From: Mesaphorura yosii
Taxonomy: Eukaryota; Arthropoda; Collembola; Poduromorpha; Tullbergiidae
Direction: 5' to 3'
Assembly (NCBI GenBank): GCA_009869945.1
Contig: WIXG01000507.1
Coordinates: 1 to 45,561 of the forward strand
Length of the DNA: 45,561 bases
The notes beneath the pieces are model-generated. The model saw only the letters and a program-made list of their open reading frames with translations. It was not told where the DNA came from and did not search any database. Each line of letters begins with the position of its first letter. Positions within the stretch are counted from its first letter, which is position 1. The position numbers and the translations under genes are program-made. Positions 20,345-31,045 of the stretch are shown piece after piece.

Positions 20345-21765
20345 CTAGTCTCCGCCGCCCCATTCCGACGGGAGCTCGGCCCCAATCGCCTCGTAGCCCA
20401 AGCCTGGCTTTATGAGGCGCACGTGCACGGACCGCAAGGTTGGCCAAACGGGGTGCTCGAGGCCCAGTGAGTGGCAGGCGTGCTGCTGGTAGACAGTGGA
20501 GAACTCCGCCAGCTCCTTGCTCACTTGGAAAATGACGAGCTCCGAAGGCGACGACGAGGCAAGCGTGGTGTACAGAAACATGTCCGTCAGTTTGTCCAAG
20601 AGTGTCGGCCGGCTGCTCGGACGGGTCCAAGCGTACGTGCTGGTGGCAATGAAGTCTTGGAGTCCCTGGAGCCGCCGCGCCCTACGGAGTCCCAGGAGCC
20701 GTGAATGTAACTTCCCGGGGCCGTGGAAGTCGATGACGAGAAATCTCAACCCTGAATTACGTCAAGTAAAACTCAGTTGCTTAATTATTAATTAGACTGT
20801 TAGATATTTGATTTTTTATTAGATACGGATTATCTGACCGTTTAAATCAATAAGTGAAGCCCCTCGGGCAAGAAATCCGTCCGCGGCGGCCAACCTCGCC
20901 TGCGCCCACTATTCGATGGACAGGCTGCGTAGCCGTTTGCACTCGGGCTCAGGAATGCCTGAAAACAGGGAGTCCAAGCTTGCCCTTTCTTGTACCTGCG
21001 CCTCAGCCCCCGCAGGTCTCCCGCCGGGGTCTTCGTCCCCACCCAGTGAAAGGAAGAGTTCCGTGATGTTGGGGCAACAGGCCCAGATGGAGCCAAGCAG
21101 GTCTTCATGCTCGTACTGGACGCAGGTGCGGAGCACGCTCAGGTTCGGGAAAAGGCGCCCCACGCGGGCCATCAGGGCCGCGTCCATGCCGACTGGAAGC
21201 TCCTGTATGACTCTGACGCTGGTGCAGGGTGGGGAAGGAAAGGCTTCGGCGTCGGAATCTGGGAAAATATCATCGGGCTCATAGTCTCCGAGGAGGCCAG
21301 CCAGGCCAAGGACGCGGAGTTTCGGGAAGCGAGCGGCGTAATTGAGAGCTTCAATCACCCGCGCTTCCGCGCCATCTCCCACCGAACTCCTGCACAGTGG
21401 CGACGGTGATGGACTCTGGAAGAGGCGGAGGCACCTGAGGTTCGGCATTGGCACGTGTGAGGGCAAGAGCCGGGCGCTGCGGCCTTGTTGGGATGGATGC
21501 CGGACGCGCAGAGTTGCGTGAAGGTACTCCAGCGAGTCACTCTGCTGAGCCACCACCTGATGGAAGAGGTCCGGTATGGCGGCCGGAGCCCCCAACACGG
21601 GGGACTTTGGCTCCAGATATGTGCCGAGCACGAGGGAGCGGAGCTGATTCGCTACCAGCCCGGATTTCACTTATTGTAGGATTTTATGGTCGAATCGGTC
21701 CACGCGGAGCCGCTTGAGCGCCTTGGGTCGCCGTGCTGTGAAGAAGCATCCGACTGCGGGACTAT
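20345..21765 (-). pseudogene. F-box/LRR paralogue C, 5'-truncated with two in-frame stops
   Basis: Homology to proteins A and B begins abruptly near 21765 in the LRR region ('ARRPKALKRLRVDRFD') and has no F-box. An in-frame TAA at 21671-21673 precedes 'VKSGLVANQLRSLVLGTYLE', which matches 'LGLEANQLRSLVLGEYLG' of A. A second stop, TAG at 20909-20911, interrupts the stretch after 'EPECKRLRSLSIE'. Reading on gives '..ASLIDLNG' and a donor at 20839/20838, then exon 20751-20345 carrying the C-terminal module (LDKLTDMFLYTTLASS .. VRLIKPGLGYEAIGAELPSE). The intron after D-L-(K/N)-G is shared with A. A 5'-truncated pseudogene is the simplest reading. Confidence 0.7.
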
Positions 21766-21769
21766 TGGC

Positions 21770-22910
21770 CGGAAATCAAAAAATGTGCGGGTTAATTTTT
21801 TCAGTGAATTTAGTGTAGTTTAGTGTTGTGGACAAGATCTCGAAGTCGGAATGTGAAAAAAGCGACCCGGGCGGGCGGGAGGCGACCTTTGACCCGGCGA
21901 ATTTGACCTTGAATATCTCGGGGCCCTTAAACCGCAGAGACCTGCGGCTTTCAGAATATTGTAGCCCTTGTTCAGGGCTTTCGATTGGTATATAGTTTAT
22001 ACGGGGTCCTCATAGGAAGGGCGTGGTCAAAATGGCTGACGTGCCCTTTTGACCCCGTGATAACTCGCGTAGGGGGATCGAGGGCTGTCCAACTAGGACG
22101 CATTCATGTTGTCCTCAGTCTCACCTACAATAAACCAGTGCCCGTAGCCTTGGATCAAATTGGTACAAAATTATTGTGGACCGATGAGAATTGGTTGCAA
22201 TTAATATGTGACCCGGATTTCCCATAAAATTTCCCCTGATGTTAAGGGTTTTTTCGAAATTTTTATGACGGGAAAGCATGACAACTTTGGAACCTTTGTT
22301 TTCCCACGCCCCACAAGACCGCACCTTCGGACCTGTGTCATCGTGTAGTACTAAATTAGTACTGCTTACGATATTCTTCACAGAGTGCGGCAATGCGGGG
22401 CATGGGAGATACAGGAGGTCAAAGTCGGGTCATCGGCCATTTTGCCACTCCCGGTTCTATGATGACCCATGTCAAGTGAGGTGTCGTTGGAAAGCTAAGG
22501 ACATGGGGTTTCATATGCAGCAAAAACCACCCTCCTGTGTCCATCCGGAAGCCAGCTATTGGCTTCCAAAGTTTGAACTTTTTCATATGCTCAAATGCAC
22601 CGCGCACCAAATTGTCGTGAATCCCCCACTGTGCAACCTAGGGTAGGCTTTAAGTGCCCCATGCATCAAAAACAACACCAACCAACAGTGTATCTTCGTT
22701 TAGCCTAATTTGGCAAATTTTAGAAATCCACGCGCTGCTCCTACGATTTTCTTATTGGCATCTTTTGTTTACTCGTTTAATGAATCAATTAATTCCATCA
22801 TTTTTATGTCAACTTAATGCTTTAAATAAACCAAAATTTGTAAATTAACTTTAGTAGTAATCATTTCGAACAATAATCTCAGACATTATCCTCGCCCTCT
22901 TGCGCAATAT
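21770..22910. repeat. non-coding, repeat-like region
   Basis: No supported gene. It contains sequences with the feel of dispersed arthropod repeats, for example 'GGTGTCGTTGGAAAGCTAAG' at about 22481, and 'GCTTTCGATTGGTATATAG' near 21978 resembling one at about 10546. Element type is not identified. Confidence 0.3.
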
Positions 22911-22914
22911 TTAA

Positions 22915-23215
22915 GCCAATCGCGAATAGTACCGCGTCCCTAATAATTTTTCGATTAGAAAGTTGACCTCCACTCGTATGTGGATCCTGGCATGGCAACC
23001 AGGATCTTGTCCGCTTATCTTATCTCTTAACTGCGCAGTCAGGTCAGTTCTACATTCGACGTGCGTCATGAATCAAGAGATCCAGGCAGCACACATGCTC
23101 TGTAACCACTGACTAAAACGGTCAGCTTGGTCCACGGTGCAGATCACCAAGGTCGCGCGCGCGCTGCGACAATATTCGAAAAGGTCAAAAAATTTGCAGA
23201 ATTGCGGTCATAGTT
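22915..23215 (+). repeat. direct repeat X, left copy
   Basis: Shares blocks with 25190-25600 in the same order, e.g. 'CATGGCAACCAGGATCTTG', 'CAGTCAGGTC', 'GCAGAATTGC'. The copies are diverged and carry indels, so the duplication is old. Confidence 0.5.
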
Positions 23216-23310
23216 GCGCGGCAACCGATTGAATTGCAGGTTGCCACAGATTTTTGTGATTGTTGGTTGCCAAGCCTCGGCTTGGTTGTCTGTTGCCTGG
23301 TTGCCGGACC
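23208..23310 (+). repeat. direct repeat Y, left copy (GCGCGGCAACC motif)
   Basis: 'GTTGCGCGGCAACCG' and 'GCCTCGGCTTGGTTGTC' recur at 24755-24845 in the same order. Together with repeat X it brackets the BEL/Pao scrap and the crystallin-like gene. Confidence 0.5.
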
Positions 23311-23389
23311 GGATAAAGTTGACCTTACAAATTGGTGACTAGCCAGACGTGGTCACAACTTGGAAACTGGTGGTGGCGGTAGTATCATC

Positions 23390-23582
23390 TATTGTCGGTT
23401 ACACCCAGTTCGTATCACCATTCCGAAGTTGGAGCTGCAAAGGAGCGGTCATGGCCAATTTCATTAAGTCGGAGTTGGAGATGTTTACGGATGAAGTGCA
23501 CCTCTGGACGGACTCGACAACTGTCATCCGCTGGCTCCGCTCCGACGCACGCAAAGAATTGATATATTTTAATTGCTCTTGA
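23390..23582 (+). mobile_element. BEL/Pao retrotransposon fragment (RNase H region)
   Basis: The open frame reads 'KGAVMANFIKSELEMFTDEV' and 'HLWTDSTTVIRWLRSDARK', the pattern around a catalytic Asp of the RNase H domain in BEL/Pao polyproteins (W-T-D-S-x-x-V-L..W). Only about 60 residues survive, ending in a stop, and no other pol motif or LTR is recognised. Confidence 0.6.
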
Positions 23583-23687
23583 ATATTTGAATATTTAATT
23601 ATTGAAATAATCAGTTTATACTACGTGATGGCATCAGAACATTGAATATGCAACAGGAAGCAAAAGACACTATTCGAAAACTTCACT

Positions 23688-24450
23688 TCAGTGTTGGTAG
23701 TCTCGAACGTTTGTCATGGCTTCCGCTCCACAGCCACGTACCACCGATTGCACAATACCTGTGTATTCATATTGAAAACCAAAATTTAAGCTACCGGAAG
23801 GAGCGGGAATGCAGGTCGAATTTCCATCAAAATTTGGACCGGAGAAAAAGGTCCAACTCGATCGTCCACTGGTGGCATATGATTGTGGTCGAAATGGAAT
23901 GAAGGCACCTGCAACACTCAGGACCAGGAATTCCTCGCCCTCGTACAGCGGCCCTTCATACAAACTAATTGCAGGTGTCGTCGAATCAGGAGCAGCCATG
24001 TACCGAATTGATTTCATCTGTTGAAGGTCCGTGCGGTTATAGCAATGTAGCACATCACTAGAGTGCCCTCTCATTTCAGCAGTGTAGTTGGCCTCGTGAT
24101 ACATTGCAATCCTGTACAGATTAGGATTTAGTTTAGTTTAGTTTAGTCTAACTTATCCTAACCCAAGCTTTTACTCTTTGTAATGGCTACTTTGAAGCAA
24201 AATCCTTACAATCCAATATAGCAATACGACCGGGATTTCTGGACAATGTCGGCATAATTCGCAAGGTCGTTCATATGTGTTCGGATGATGAGCCCATTTC
24301 CGCCTTGATCTTCTTCAGTGTATATCTTGAATTCATTTCGGAATGCCTGCACGCAAGCCGCAGCCAACAGCACGAGAATGAACTTTATTACTTCATTCAA
24401 GTTCGGGATTTCGTGAACCTGGAATGCCTGTATACTAAGTTGAAATCGGA
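23688..24450 (-). CDS. secreted beta/gamma-crystallin-like protein, two exons seen
   Basis: The 3' exon is 24111-23688; the upstream exon ends at 24210 with donor GTAAGG, and the 98-base intron restores frame ('YCYIGL/IAMYHEAN'). The upstream exon has a signal-peptide core (VIKFILVLLAAACVQAF) and the first Greek-key-like strand set (FKIYTEEDQGGNGLIIR). The 3' exon has two more: 'ISLYEGPLYEGEEFLVLSVA' and 'SSWTFFSGPNFDGNSTCIPA'. Aromatic residues with the spaced G and S fit the crystallin motif. No ATG precedes the hydrophobic core in frame, so a further 5' exon is needed and the start given is approximate. The role is unknown; calcium binding is common in the fold. Confidence 0.55.
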
Positions 24451-24754
24451 TAACCTGCACGAGCAACAATTTCTAGCAGATTGAAAGTTACTTTATGCTC
24501 GCCCAGAGTCAACTTCCAACCGATTTGGATGGAAAATGTATGCGTCACTTGAAAATTGGTAGTGGAGATTTTAAACTTCGCTCAATCAATCACTGCGGCT
24601 TACGAATGCATTACTATGCCTTTTCATTTCATCTGTAATCCCTATGCTGCAAAGATAGTGAGTTCAGCTGTCATTTTGAGTTTAGTTTTGTAAAATTCGT
24701 TGGAAAATGTCAGACGATAAGCGACAAGATTATTGTTGAAATGTCAAGAGACCG

Positions 24755-24845
24755 CAGTTGCGCGGCAACCGGTTGGGTTGCCGCATATTTTTTTGGGTTT
24801 ACGGTAGCCGGGTGCCAGGCCTCGGCTTGGTTGTCGGTTGCATGC
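24755..24845 (+). repeat. direct repeat Y, right copy
   Basis: 'GTTGCGCGGCAACCGG' and 'GCCTCGGCTTGGTTGTCGG' match the copy at 23208-23310. Confidence 0.5.
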
Positions 24846-25189
24846 TTTTGTCGCGCATCTATGATTGCAGCATTACGCACGGCAACATCTCACGTTCGCA
24901 ATGTTTAAACTTTAAATGATTGTGAACCTTGTCAATGTCAACTTTCATTGTTTAACTAATTAAATGATAATAAAAGTGTTATCTCTAGCTGTCAGCTAAG
25001 CACATTACAAAAGTGATTGCAATTAAATGCCGTACATGCTTAGCGACCCTCTTGCGTTAATTCTCATGTCTTGAATACAAATTTTAGAGTCTTAAACAAT
25101 TGATAATTCAATTAGCCGAGGCGACAACCTTGCCTCATATGTTTGCTGGCAAAGTTTGATTGGATAGGACCATCAACATCAACGGCTAG

Positions 25190-25600
25190 AATCGCGAATG
25201 CCGTCGTGCCGTGACGCTAACCACTTTCCTAATTAAAGACTGACCTACACGTGTACAAGTTGACCTTTTGCATCTAATCTTACCACGTTGATGAATGGAT
25301 CGCCTCTGATCTGAGCTGCGTAGTGCAATGACATGGCAACCAGGATCTTGCTTGCTAATCTTATATTTTCTCTCTTATTTTAATAAAATTACAGTCAGGT
25401 CGGGTAGTCAAGTCTACGTGCATCATTGGTCTATGGATTCAGCGCGTGTTGCCATGCCAGGCAGCCCATGTTCAGTAATCAGTGATTGAATACCACAACC
25501 ATGGAGCGAGCAACTTTCCACGTACGTCCGATGGTTCGATGGAGGTCACGCGCTGCTATAATGTTCATAGAGGTCAAAATACGGCAGAATTGCAGCATTG
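25190..25600 (+). repeat. direct repeat X, right copy
   Basis: 'CATGGCAACCAGGATCTTG' near 25332, 'CAGTCAGGTC' and 'GCAGAATTGCAGCAT' match the left copy in order. It ends just before the adhesion-GPCR relic. Confidence 0.5.
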
Positions 25601-25679
25601 CATAAAGTAACATTCACATTGGCAATTTTTAAATTGAAAACTTTAAGGGCCACATGCGGCCCTCACTTCAGCTCGCCAA

Positions 25680-26777
25680 AGTTCAGGAAAGCCAAGGATC
25701 GACGGCATTCTACAAGACGTCCAGCGCCGTCTGCGGGATGCGACGGATCCTTCGAACGACCTGACTTACTTTGGTCATGAAATCATGGCTCTGTCCCTGG
25801 CTGGAGAAGGGATTCTCGCGCTGGTCGATAACATGGCCGAGCCTCCAACGATGGAACGGCTTACCGAGGAGGCGTTTGGGATATTTGACCAGCTTCTCAT
25901 GCGCAGAAGTCCGTGAGAGGATCTAACGCCGATCGATCGATCAAAATCAGGCACAGTCTTCCTTGCAGCGTTGGATAATGCTGCTTTGGGGCTGGGGCAC
26001 CGCTTCCCGGCTGCAGGGCACAGAAAGCCCTTCGATACATTCCACGAGTTCGAGATCCTCGCTGGAGCTGAGCTCGTCGTGGCCGATGTCACATCCGCGC
26101 CCGTCTTGACTTTCCCCGTACACTTCAACCCCAAGTCCGACTCGTACATCGAAATTCCTTCGGGTTGGGTCGCTCACTTCAACGGCGAAGACTACGTCTC
26201 GATTGCTGGACTTCGTCTGAGTGCACGAAACGCCTCCTTTTTATTTGCCTCGAATTCGGTGACCACCGGGAGCCATAAAATTGTCAATGGGCCATTGATG
26301 GCATCTACGATCAACGACAACGGAAGCCCTAGAACTGCTTCAAGGGTTAATTTCACCAGCGATGAAGGCGGAGTTCGAATCACATTCTAGCAAAACGTGG
26401 CCGTCTTTGGCCCGAAACGGACCCAGCTTCGTCGACGCCTCCACGACAGCAAGGCCCCCAGCGCCGTGCTCGGCTCGGGCATTTGTGTGTATTTGGACCC
26501 AGGTCGCTTAGAATGGTCGTCTGACGGCTGCCGAATGGTCTTGTACTCGGCGGGGGTGACGATCTGTGAATGCAGCCATCTGACCGCTTTTGCCGTCCTC
26601 ATGGACCTGCACGAGTACACCGGGAAAAGTCTTCCGCTGGAAGTCATGACCTGGGTCCTCTGCTCGGCCTCGGTCGTCTGTCTCCTACTGACGATCGGCG
26701 TGCTGGTGTACAACAAACGACAAGGGTCTCAGAGCCAACTGCTGACCAAACACCCCCGCAATGACCTGACCCTTGGT
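25680..26777 (+). pseudogene. adhesion-GPCR relic: GAIN domain, GPS motif and first membrane helix
   Basis: The plus-strand reading runs 'IDGILQDVQRRLRDATDPS', 'AEPPTMERLTEEAF', then from about 25958 'FLAALDNAALGLGHRF', 'LTFPVHF', 'NGPLMASTINDNGSPR', 'GVRITF'. After an in-frame TAG at 26388-26390 it continues 'QNVAVFGPKRTQ', the GPS-type block 'CVYLDPGRLEW', 'GVTICECSHLTAFAVLMD', and a first membrane helix 'VMTWVLCSASVVCLLLTIGV'. This is the GAIN-GPS-TM1 layout of latrophilin-type receptors; the autoproteolytic H-L-T is present. A weak intron may span about 25909-25957. Helices 2-7 are missing because a hAT end starts at 26778. The TAG and the truncation make it a pseudogene. Confidence 0.7.
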
Positions 26778-27690
26778 CAGTGGCGTAACTACAAATTTCG
26801 GGCCCCGGTGCAAAATGTCGGTTGGGCCCCCTGCCGGCCCTGCCTCTCGCAAAAATTACTAAAATTTTCGGCGCGCTCGCCAACGTGCTCAGTTTAAACA
26901 TTTTTTTACTATTTTATTCGCACAGAGTAATTAATTTTACACATTTGCAAGAGAGTTTCTTAAATAATAGCGCGACGCCTGGCCTTGATGTGCGCAAATT
27001 GGGTAATTTCCCGGTCTAAGTCCAGTTCTTGAGTTCTTCCGCTCTCGATATTCAAGATTGCAATGTTTGACAGACGATCTTGGCTCATTGTGCTCCGAAG
27101 GTAATTCTTGATCAGCTTGAGTTTCGAAAATGAACGCTCAGCAGAGGCGGCGGTGATTGGAATCGTGAGAAACATGGTGGCCGCGGTGTAGATGTCGGGG
27201 AACGAATCTGGTATTTCAAATTGAAGGAGCAGGTTGGCCAACTGTCGAATTGTCTTGATTTCCGAAAGTTGAGTCTTCATGCAAGGAATGAATGTGAGGA
27301 TTTGCTCCACCATTCCAGCAAAGATATCATTTTCGTACTTAATTCTCAGATCGCCCACATTCTTAATCTGCTCCTCGCTCATAGACAACAATTGTTTCAG
27401 GCACCAGGAAGCTGAAGAGTTCAAAGATAGTCTTGATGCCCTCAAATCTCGAATGCATTTGATCAATTAACTTTTTGAGCACCGGCACCACTAATTTCGC
27501 GATGAAGCGAAGATTGTCGTCTTGAATTTGCAGCGATGCCTCGTCGGCAACAGCGAGTTCGTCGAAGAATCGCTTCTTGATCGTCTCGTGATGACTCTCT
27601 TCTTCTCAAACATTGCCTTGATTTTCCATTTTGCAGCGAGTTCTTCGGCTTCGGAAAAGATAAGCTCTGGATTTGATTGCAGGGAAATTC
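26778..27690 (-). mobile_element. hAT transposon remnant (ZMYM1-like transposase C terminus)
   Basis: The left end begins CAGTGGCGTAACTAC, a typical hAT terminus, preceded by CCCTTGGT as a possible 8-base target duplication. The minus-strand frame 27466-26960 carries the hAT dimerisation domain: 'FPDIYTAATMFLTIPITAAS', 'AERSFSKLKLIKNYLRSTMS', 'RLSNIAILNIES'. Upstream pieces ('LRFIAKLVVPVLKKLIDQMH', 'RFEGIKTIFELF') are in other frames, so the gene is frameshifted. The N-terminal half and the other terminus were not found; the retrotransposon at 27.7-30.2 kb lies where they should be. Confidence 0.75.
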
Positions 27691-30193
27691 AATTGTACAA
27701 GCGCATTTTCCCAAAGCTTAACACAGCTCGCAATGTCGATTTCAGGACTCTGCACCGACGCGAGAAAGTACGGAATCGACGTGTGCACAGCGATTCCCAG
27801 AACACCAGAACGGACGGGAAGAGAAGACTGGAGCCAAGATGTTGGTGAGAGGGCGTAGTTGAGAATCTCCTCTAGTGAAGTCTTCAGGGCGGCGTCGTAA
27901 TCAACGAGGAGGTCTCGCCTCTTGTAAGCCGGTGCACAGCGCAGGAAATAGATGAGTCGAGGGAAGGAAATGGCTGCACGAACCAGGAAGGTAGGCGGAG
28001 TGGGCGATGAGTTGCTGGAGCCGTGTGGTAGATGCCTTCAGGTTCTCCGCCTTCTTCAATAGGACAGCCTCCAACGCTGGCATAGAAAGGGGAGAGCCCA
28101 AGAGTGTAGTGTCAGCGGGCTGGAGGTCCACAATGCAGGGAGCGACGGCACGAAAACTCTCCAGCACAACGAGTCGCTGCTCCTAAAATGGCGACCTCCG
28201 ACTTGGGGTTGAGCGTGAGCCCAACCGTCGCTGCCATCTCCCTTACCAATACTAGTGCGCCCAGAGTTTTGGCTGGGGTGTCTCCCAAAGAGGCGTCGTC
28301 CATGTACCAGCAGCTGAACTGCAAGTTCAAGGCCTCAACCACTGGCTGGACGACTAGGGCGAAGAAAGCTGGCCCAAGAGGATCCCCTTGAAATACTCTA
28401 AGGCAGCTGCCGACATGCAGACTGCGGAATAGTGCGGATGTGGAGCCGTACGCCTGCGAAGCGAACGGGAAGGCTTGTGGGTACCGGTTACGGGTGGCCC
28501 CAAGGAGTGTGTCCCAGCGAATCTCGTTAAAAGCGTTCCTGAAATCCAGCTTCAGGAACACTCGTGGTCCATCATGTTGTGCGTTGAGGTAAGCACGCCT
28601 AGCGTGTGCACCAATCTCCGAACCTCCACGAATGCTAACGCTGAGCTGGTGAGGAGTGAGGTATCCGGCGAGGTCTTCGTAGATGAGCACAAGAATGATC
28701 TTTGACGCAAGCCGTCGCCAGGTACAGCAAACAGTAATCGGGCGGATGCCACCACACTTCTTCTTGAGGGGAGTGAGGGATGCGCCGAAGAAAACGGGGC
28801 ATACTTCATCAGAGACCTTCCCGCTCAACACCAAATCCAAGAACTTGACCAAGGATTGATTCGGTCAGCTTGGTTGCCTCGTCGCCAACACGCTCCCCAA
28901 CACATCTTTCAGGATTTGGGGGCGGAGAGAGTCCAAACCTCCAGAAGCCCCTGGCGTAAACGTCTTCACTCCGCGGAGCAGCTCCTCTTTGGACACGCCG
29001 AGTATAGTTGGCGCTGGATCGAGCGGCTCCGGATATTCTGCGGGCAAAGGATGAGGTGGGTGTTTCGCCAATAGCGCCTGACGTGTGGCCTCATCCTGTG
29101 ACACGATTGTGTCCTTTGACTCCAGGAGGCGCAACGCACCCCTCAAATCTCCATCCGCCAACTTTGCCTCCACTTTCTCCGGATCAAATGATGGCGGTGG
29201 CCTCCCTTGTTTCCTCTGGCGGGGTTTGGGCACGGCAACTACAGGATCCTCTTCCCAACAACGGATATTCGCCTTCACCCAAGTCCTCAGATTCTACACG
29301 CCGCTTGACTTCTCAGGAACGGCGAGAACAACGTAGGGGAAAACGAGTAGGTCTTCCTAATCGACGACTGTTGGAGTTGGTGATCTTGTCGACGGCGGTG
29401 CGGAGAGCCTGCGCCAATTGGATCCGGACACCACGTGGAACTCGACGCATCGTAGGGACTGACGTCTTGAGAGAGGCGAGCAGGGATCCGAGACCCGCGC
29501 GTGGTGAGCATCCAGGAACTGTCGCGGAGACTGGATCTGGGGGTCGACACCTTCGGCGTTTGACTGGTTTGACTGCTGCTGGAGACAGCATGGCAGATTG
29601 GGGGCCCACGTTGTTGTCGCTGGGTGTGTGTGCTCCCGAAGATGTGCCGAGCGTCTGTTGCGCTGGTGTAGATCCTATTACGCGCGGAGTCGTCGCCACA
29701 GTGGTGGAGGACGGCGGGAGCACCGTTACAGTGCTAACGGTTTGGGATTTCACTGCTGAATGGGCGGGCGGTGGAACCGCACCTGGGTCTCAGGGTCTTG
29801 TTGACAGCCTCATAGAACTAGGCTGCCGACGGATAATCACTAATCACTCTTGATATGGCATTGGTAGACATAGTCGACACTTGCAGAGCGGGTTTCCTCG
29901 GTACTGGAATGCCGTCGCCAGATTCTTCTGAAGACTCTGAGGTGACCTGTCTCTGACTCATTTGAACTTGACCCATGAATCGATGATTGCTGTTGTTGCG
30001 GGGCGCGCCTCGGTTGTACCTCTTCGATCGAGTCAGTACTCCCGATGTGACCCTGAAAGCGAGGCCTTTGAACCTGTCTCCCTCCTCGGTTGGTTATCTT
30101 CTCCTCATCGCTGGACTCAGTGCTGCCAATATAACCCTGAAAGCGAGGTCTTTGAGCCTGTCTGGCTCCTCCACGACCACTGGCGGTTGACAT
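27691..30193 (-). mobile_element. non-LTR retrotransposon (LINE) with reverse transcriptase, decayed
   Basis: All coding is on the minus strand. 29278-28865 has 'GDLRGALRLLESKDTIVSQD' and 'FTPGASGGLDSLRPQILKD', the pre-RT region. 28852-28112 is the reverse transcriptase: 'LTPLKKKCGGIRPITVCCTW', 'VFLKLDFRNAFNEI', 'FQGDPLGPAFFALVVQPVV', and the Y-M-D-D catalytic box in 'FSCWYMDDASLGD'. The thumb and C terminus follow (TTLLGSPLSMPALEAVLLKK, LQSSLPVRSGVLGI) in shifted frames. Upstream, 29753-29313 has 'PRGVRIQLAQALRTAVDKI'. The 30193-29840 frame has two copies of 'QRPRFQG(Y/H)IGST(E/D)S' and may be its start. Several frame breaks and stops show it is dead. No endonuclease domain was recognised. 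Confidence 0.75.
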
Positions 30194-30275
30194 GTTGAGG
30201 GATTATAACAAATTGCACCATTTAGTAAATTACAAGTTTAGGAATGAGGTGATTAAACAATCAAACTTGCCCGAA

Positions 30276-31045
30276 TAGGGCAATTGTCTGGCTGGCCTCC
30301 TGTTGTGGGCACAGATGGGTAGAACGGAAAATTTTAATCGATTATAGATTAACAGATTACTTTTACAAAGAGCCCGGAGATTACAGATTAATTATAAATG
30401 ATTGAATTACGTACAAGTTCAATCGATTAATAATCTGATTAATTGATTAATTTAGATTATTTTCAGTAATTCAGTTATTTGGGTTACACTTCATCAGAAC
30501 TAGTTTCTCGAAGATAGCATCAGACAGTCGCATTCTCTTCGGTGACATAATCATTCCGCCGTAGCTGAACATTCTTTCAACAGGTGCAGACGACGGAATC
30601 GGCGTATTATATTTCTTGAAGATTTCTCTGACCGTAGGAAACTTGTGAAGAATTTGAATTATTGGATCGGGGTTCTGAAGGTACTGGAGACATTCTAGAT
30701 GGACTGCGTCAATATTGCTTCCTAGATTTGAGTCATAACGGGCCTCAGATGGGAAATTGAGTCAACATGGAATTCCATTCAGTCAGTCATTCAGCTCCAA
30801 TGTTCGCGACGTTTGACTAAAATGTTTTCAGAAAAGTAATCAAAGATTACAGATTACCGATTACTGCCGTCAGATTAATCGATTGACGATTAAGATTACT
30901 TTCTTACAGAAGTAATCTGATTGATGATTAATGATTAATAACCTTTAATCATGATTATTAATCTGTTAATCTATGATTATTAATCTACCCATCTGTGGTG
31001 GTGGGTAGCTGGTCCGTTGGTGACGAACCAGCCAGACAATTGCCA
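30276..31045. repeat. long imperfect inverted repeat around the 30.3-31.0 kb hAT derivative
   Basis: GGCAATTGTCTGGCTGG at about 30279-30295 is exactly inverted at about 31026-31042 (CCAGCCAGACAATTGCC), outside the shorter terminal repeats. The sequence between outer and inner repeats differs on the two sides. Confidence 0.55.
30312..30995 (-). mobile_element. internally deleted hAT element with 12-base terminal inverted repeats
   Basis: CAGATGGGTAGA at 30312-30323 is the exact inverse of TCTACCCATCTG at 30984-30995. Subterminal DNA is full of TAATCTGATTAAT-like short repeats. Inside, the minus strand from about 30765 to a TGA at 30471 is open and reads 'LQYLQNPDPIIQILHKFPTV', 'KYNTPIPSSAPVERMFSYGG', 'MSPKRMRLSDAIFEKLVLM', the hAT C-terminal dimerisation domain. 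The catalytic core is absent, so it is a deletion derivative. Flanks TGTGGGCA and TGGTGGTG are not an exact 8-base duplication. Confidence 0.7.
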
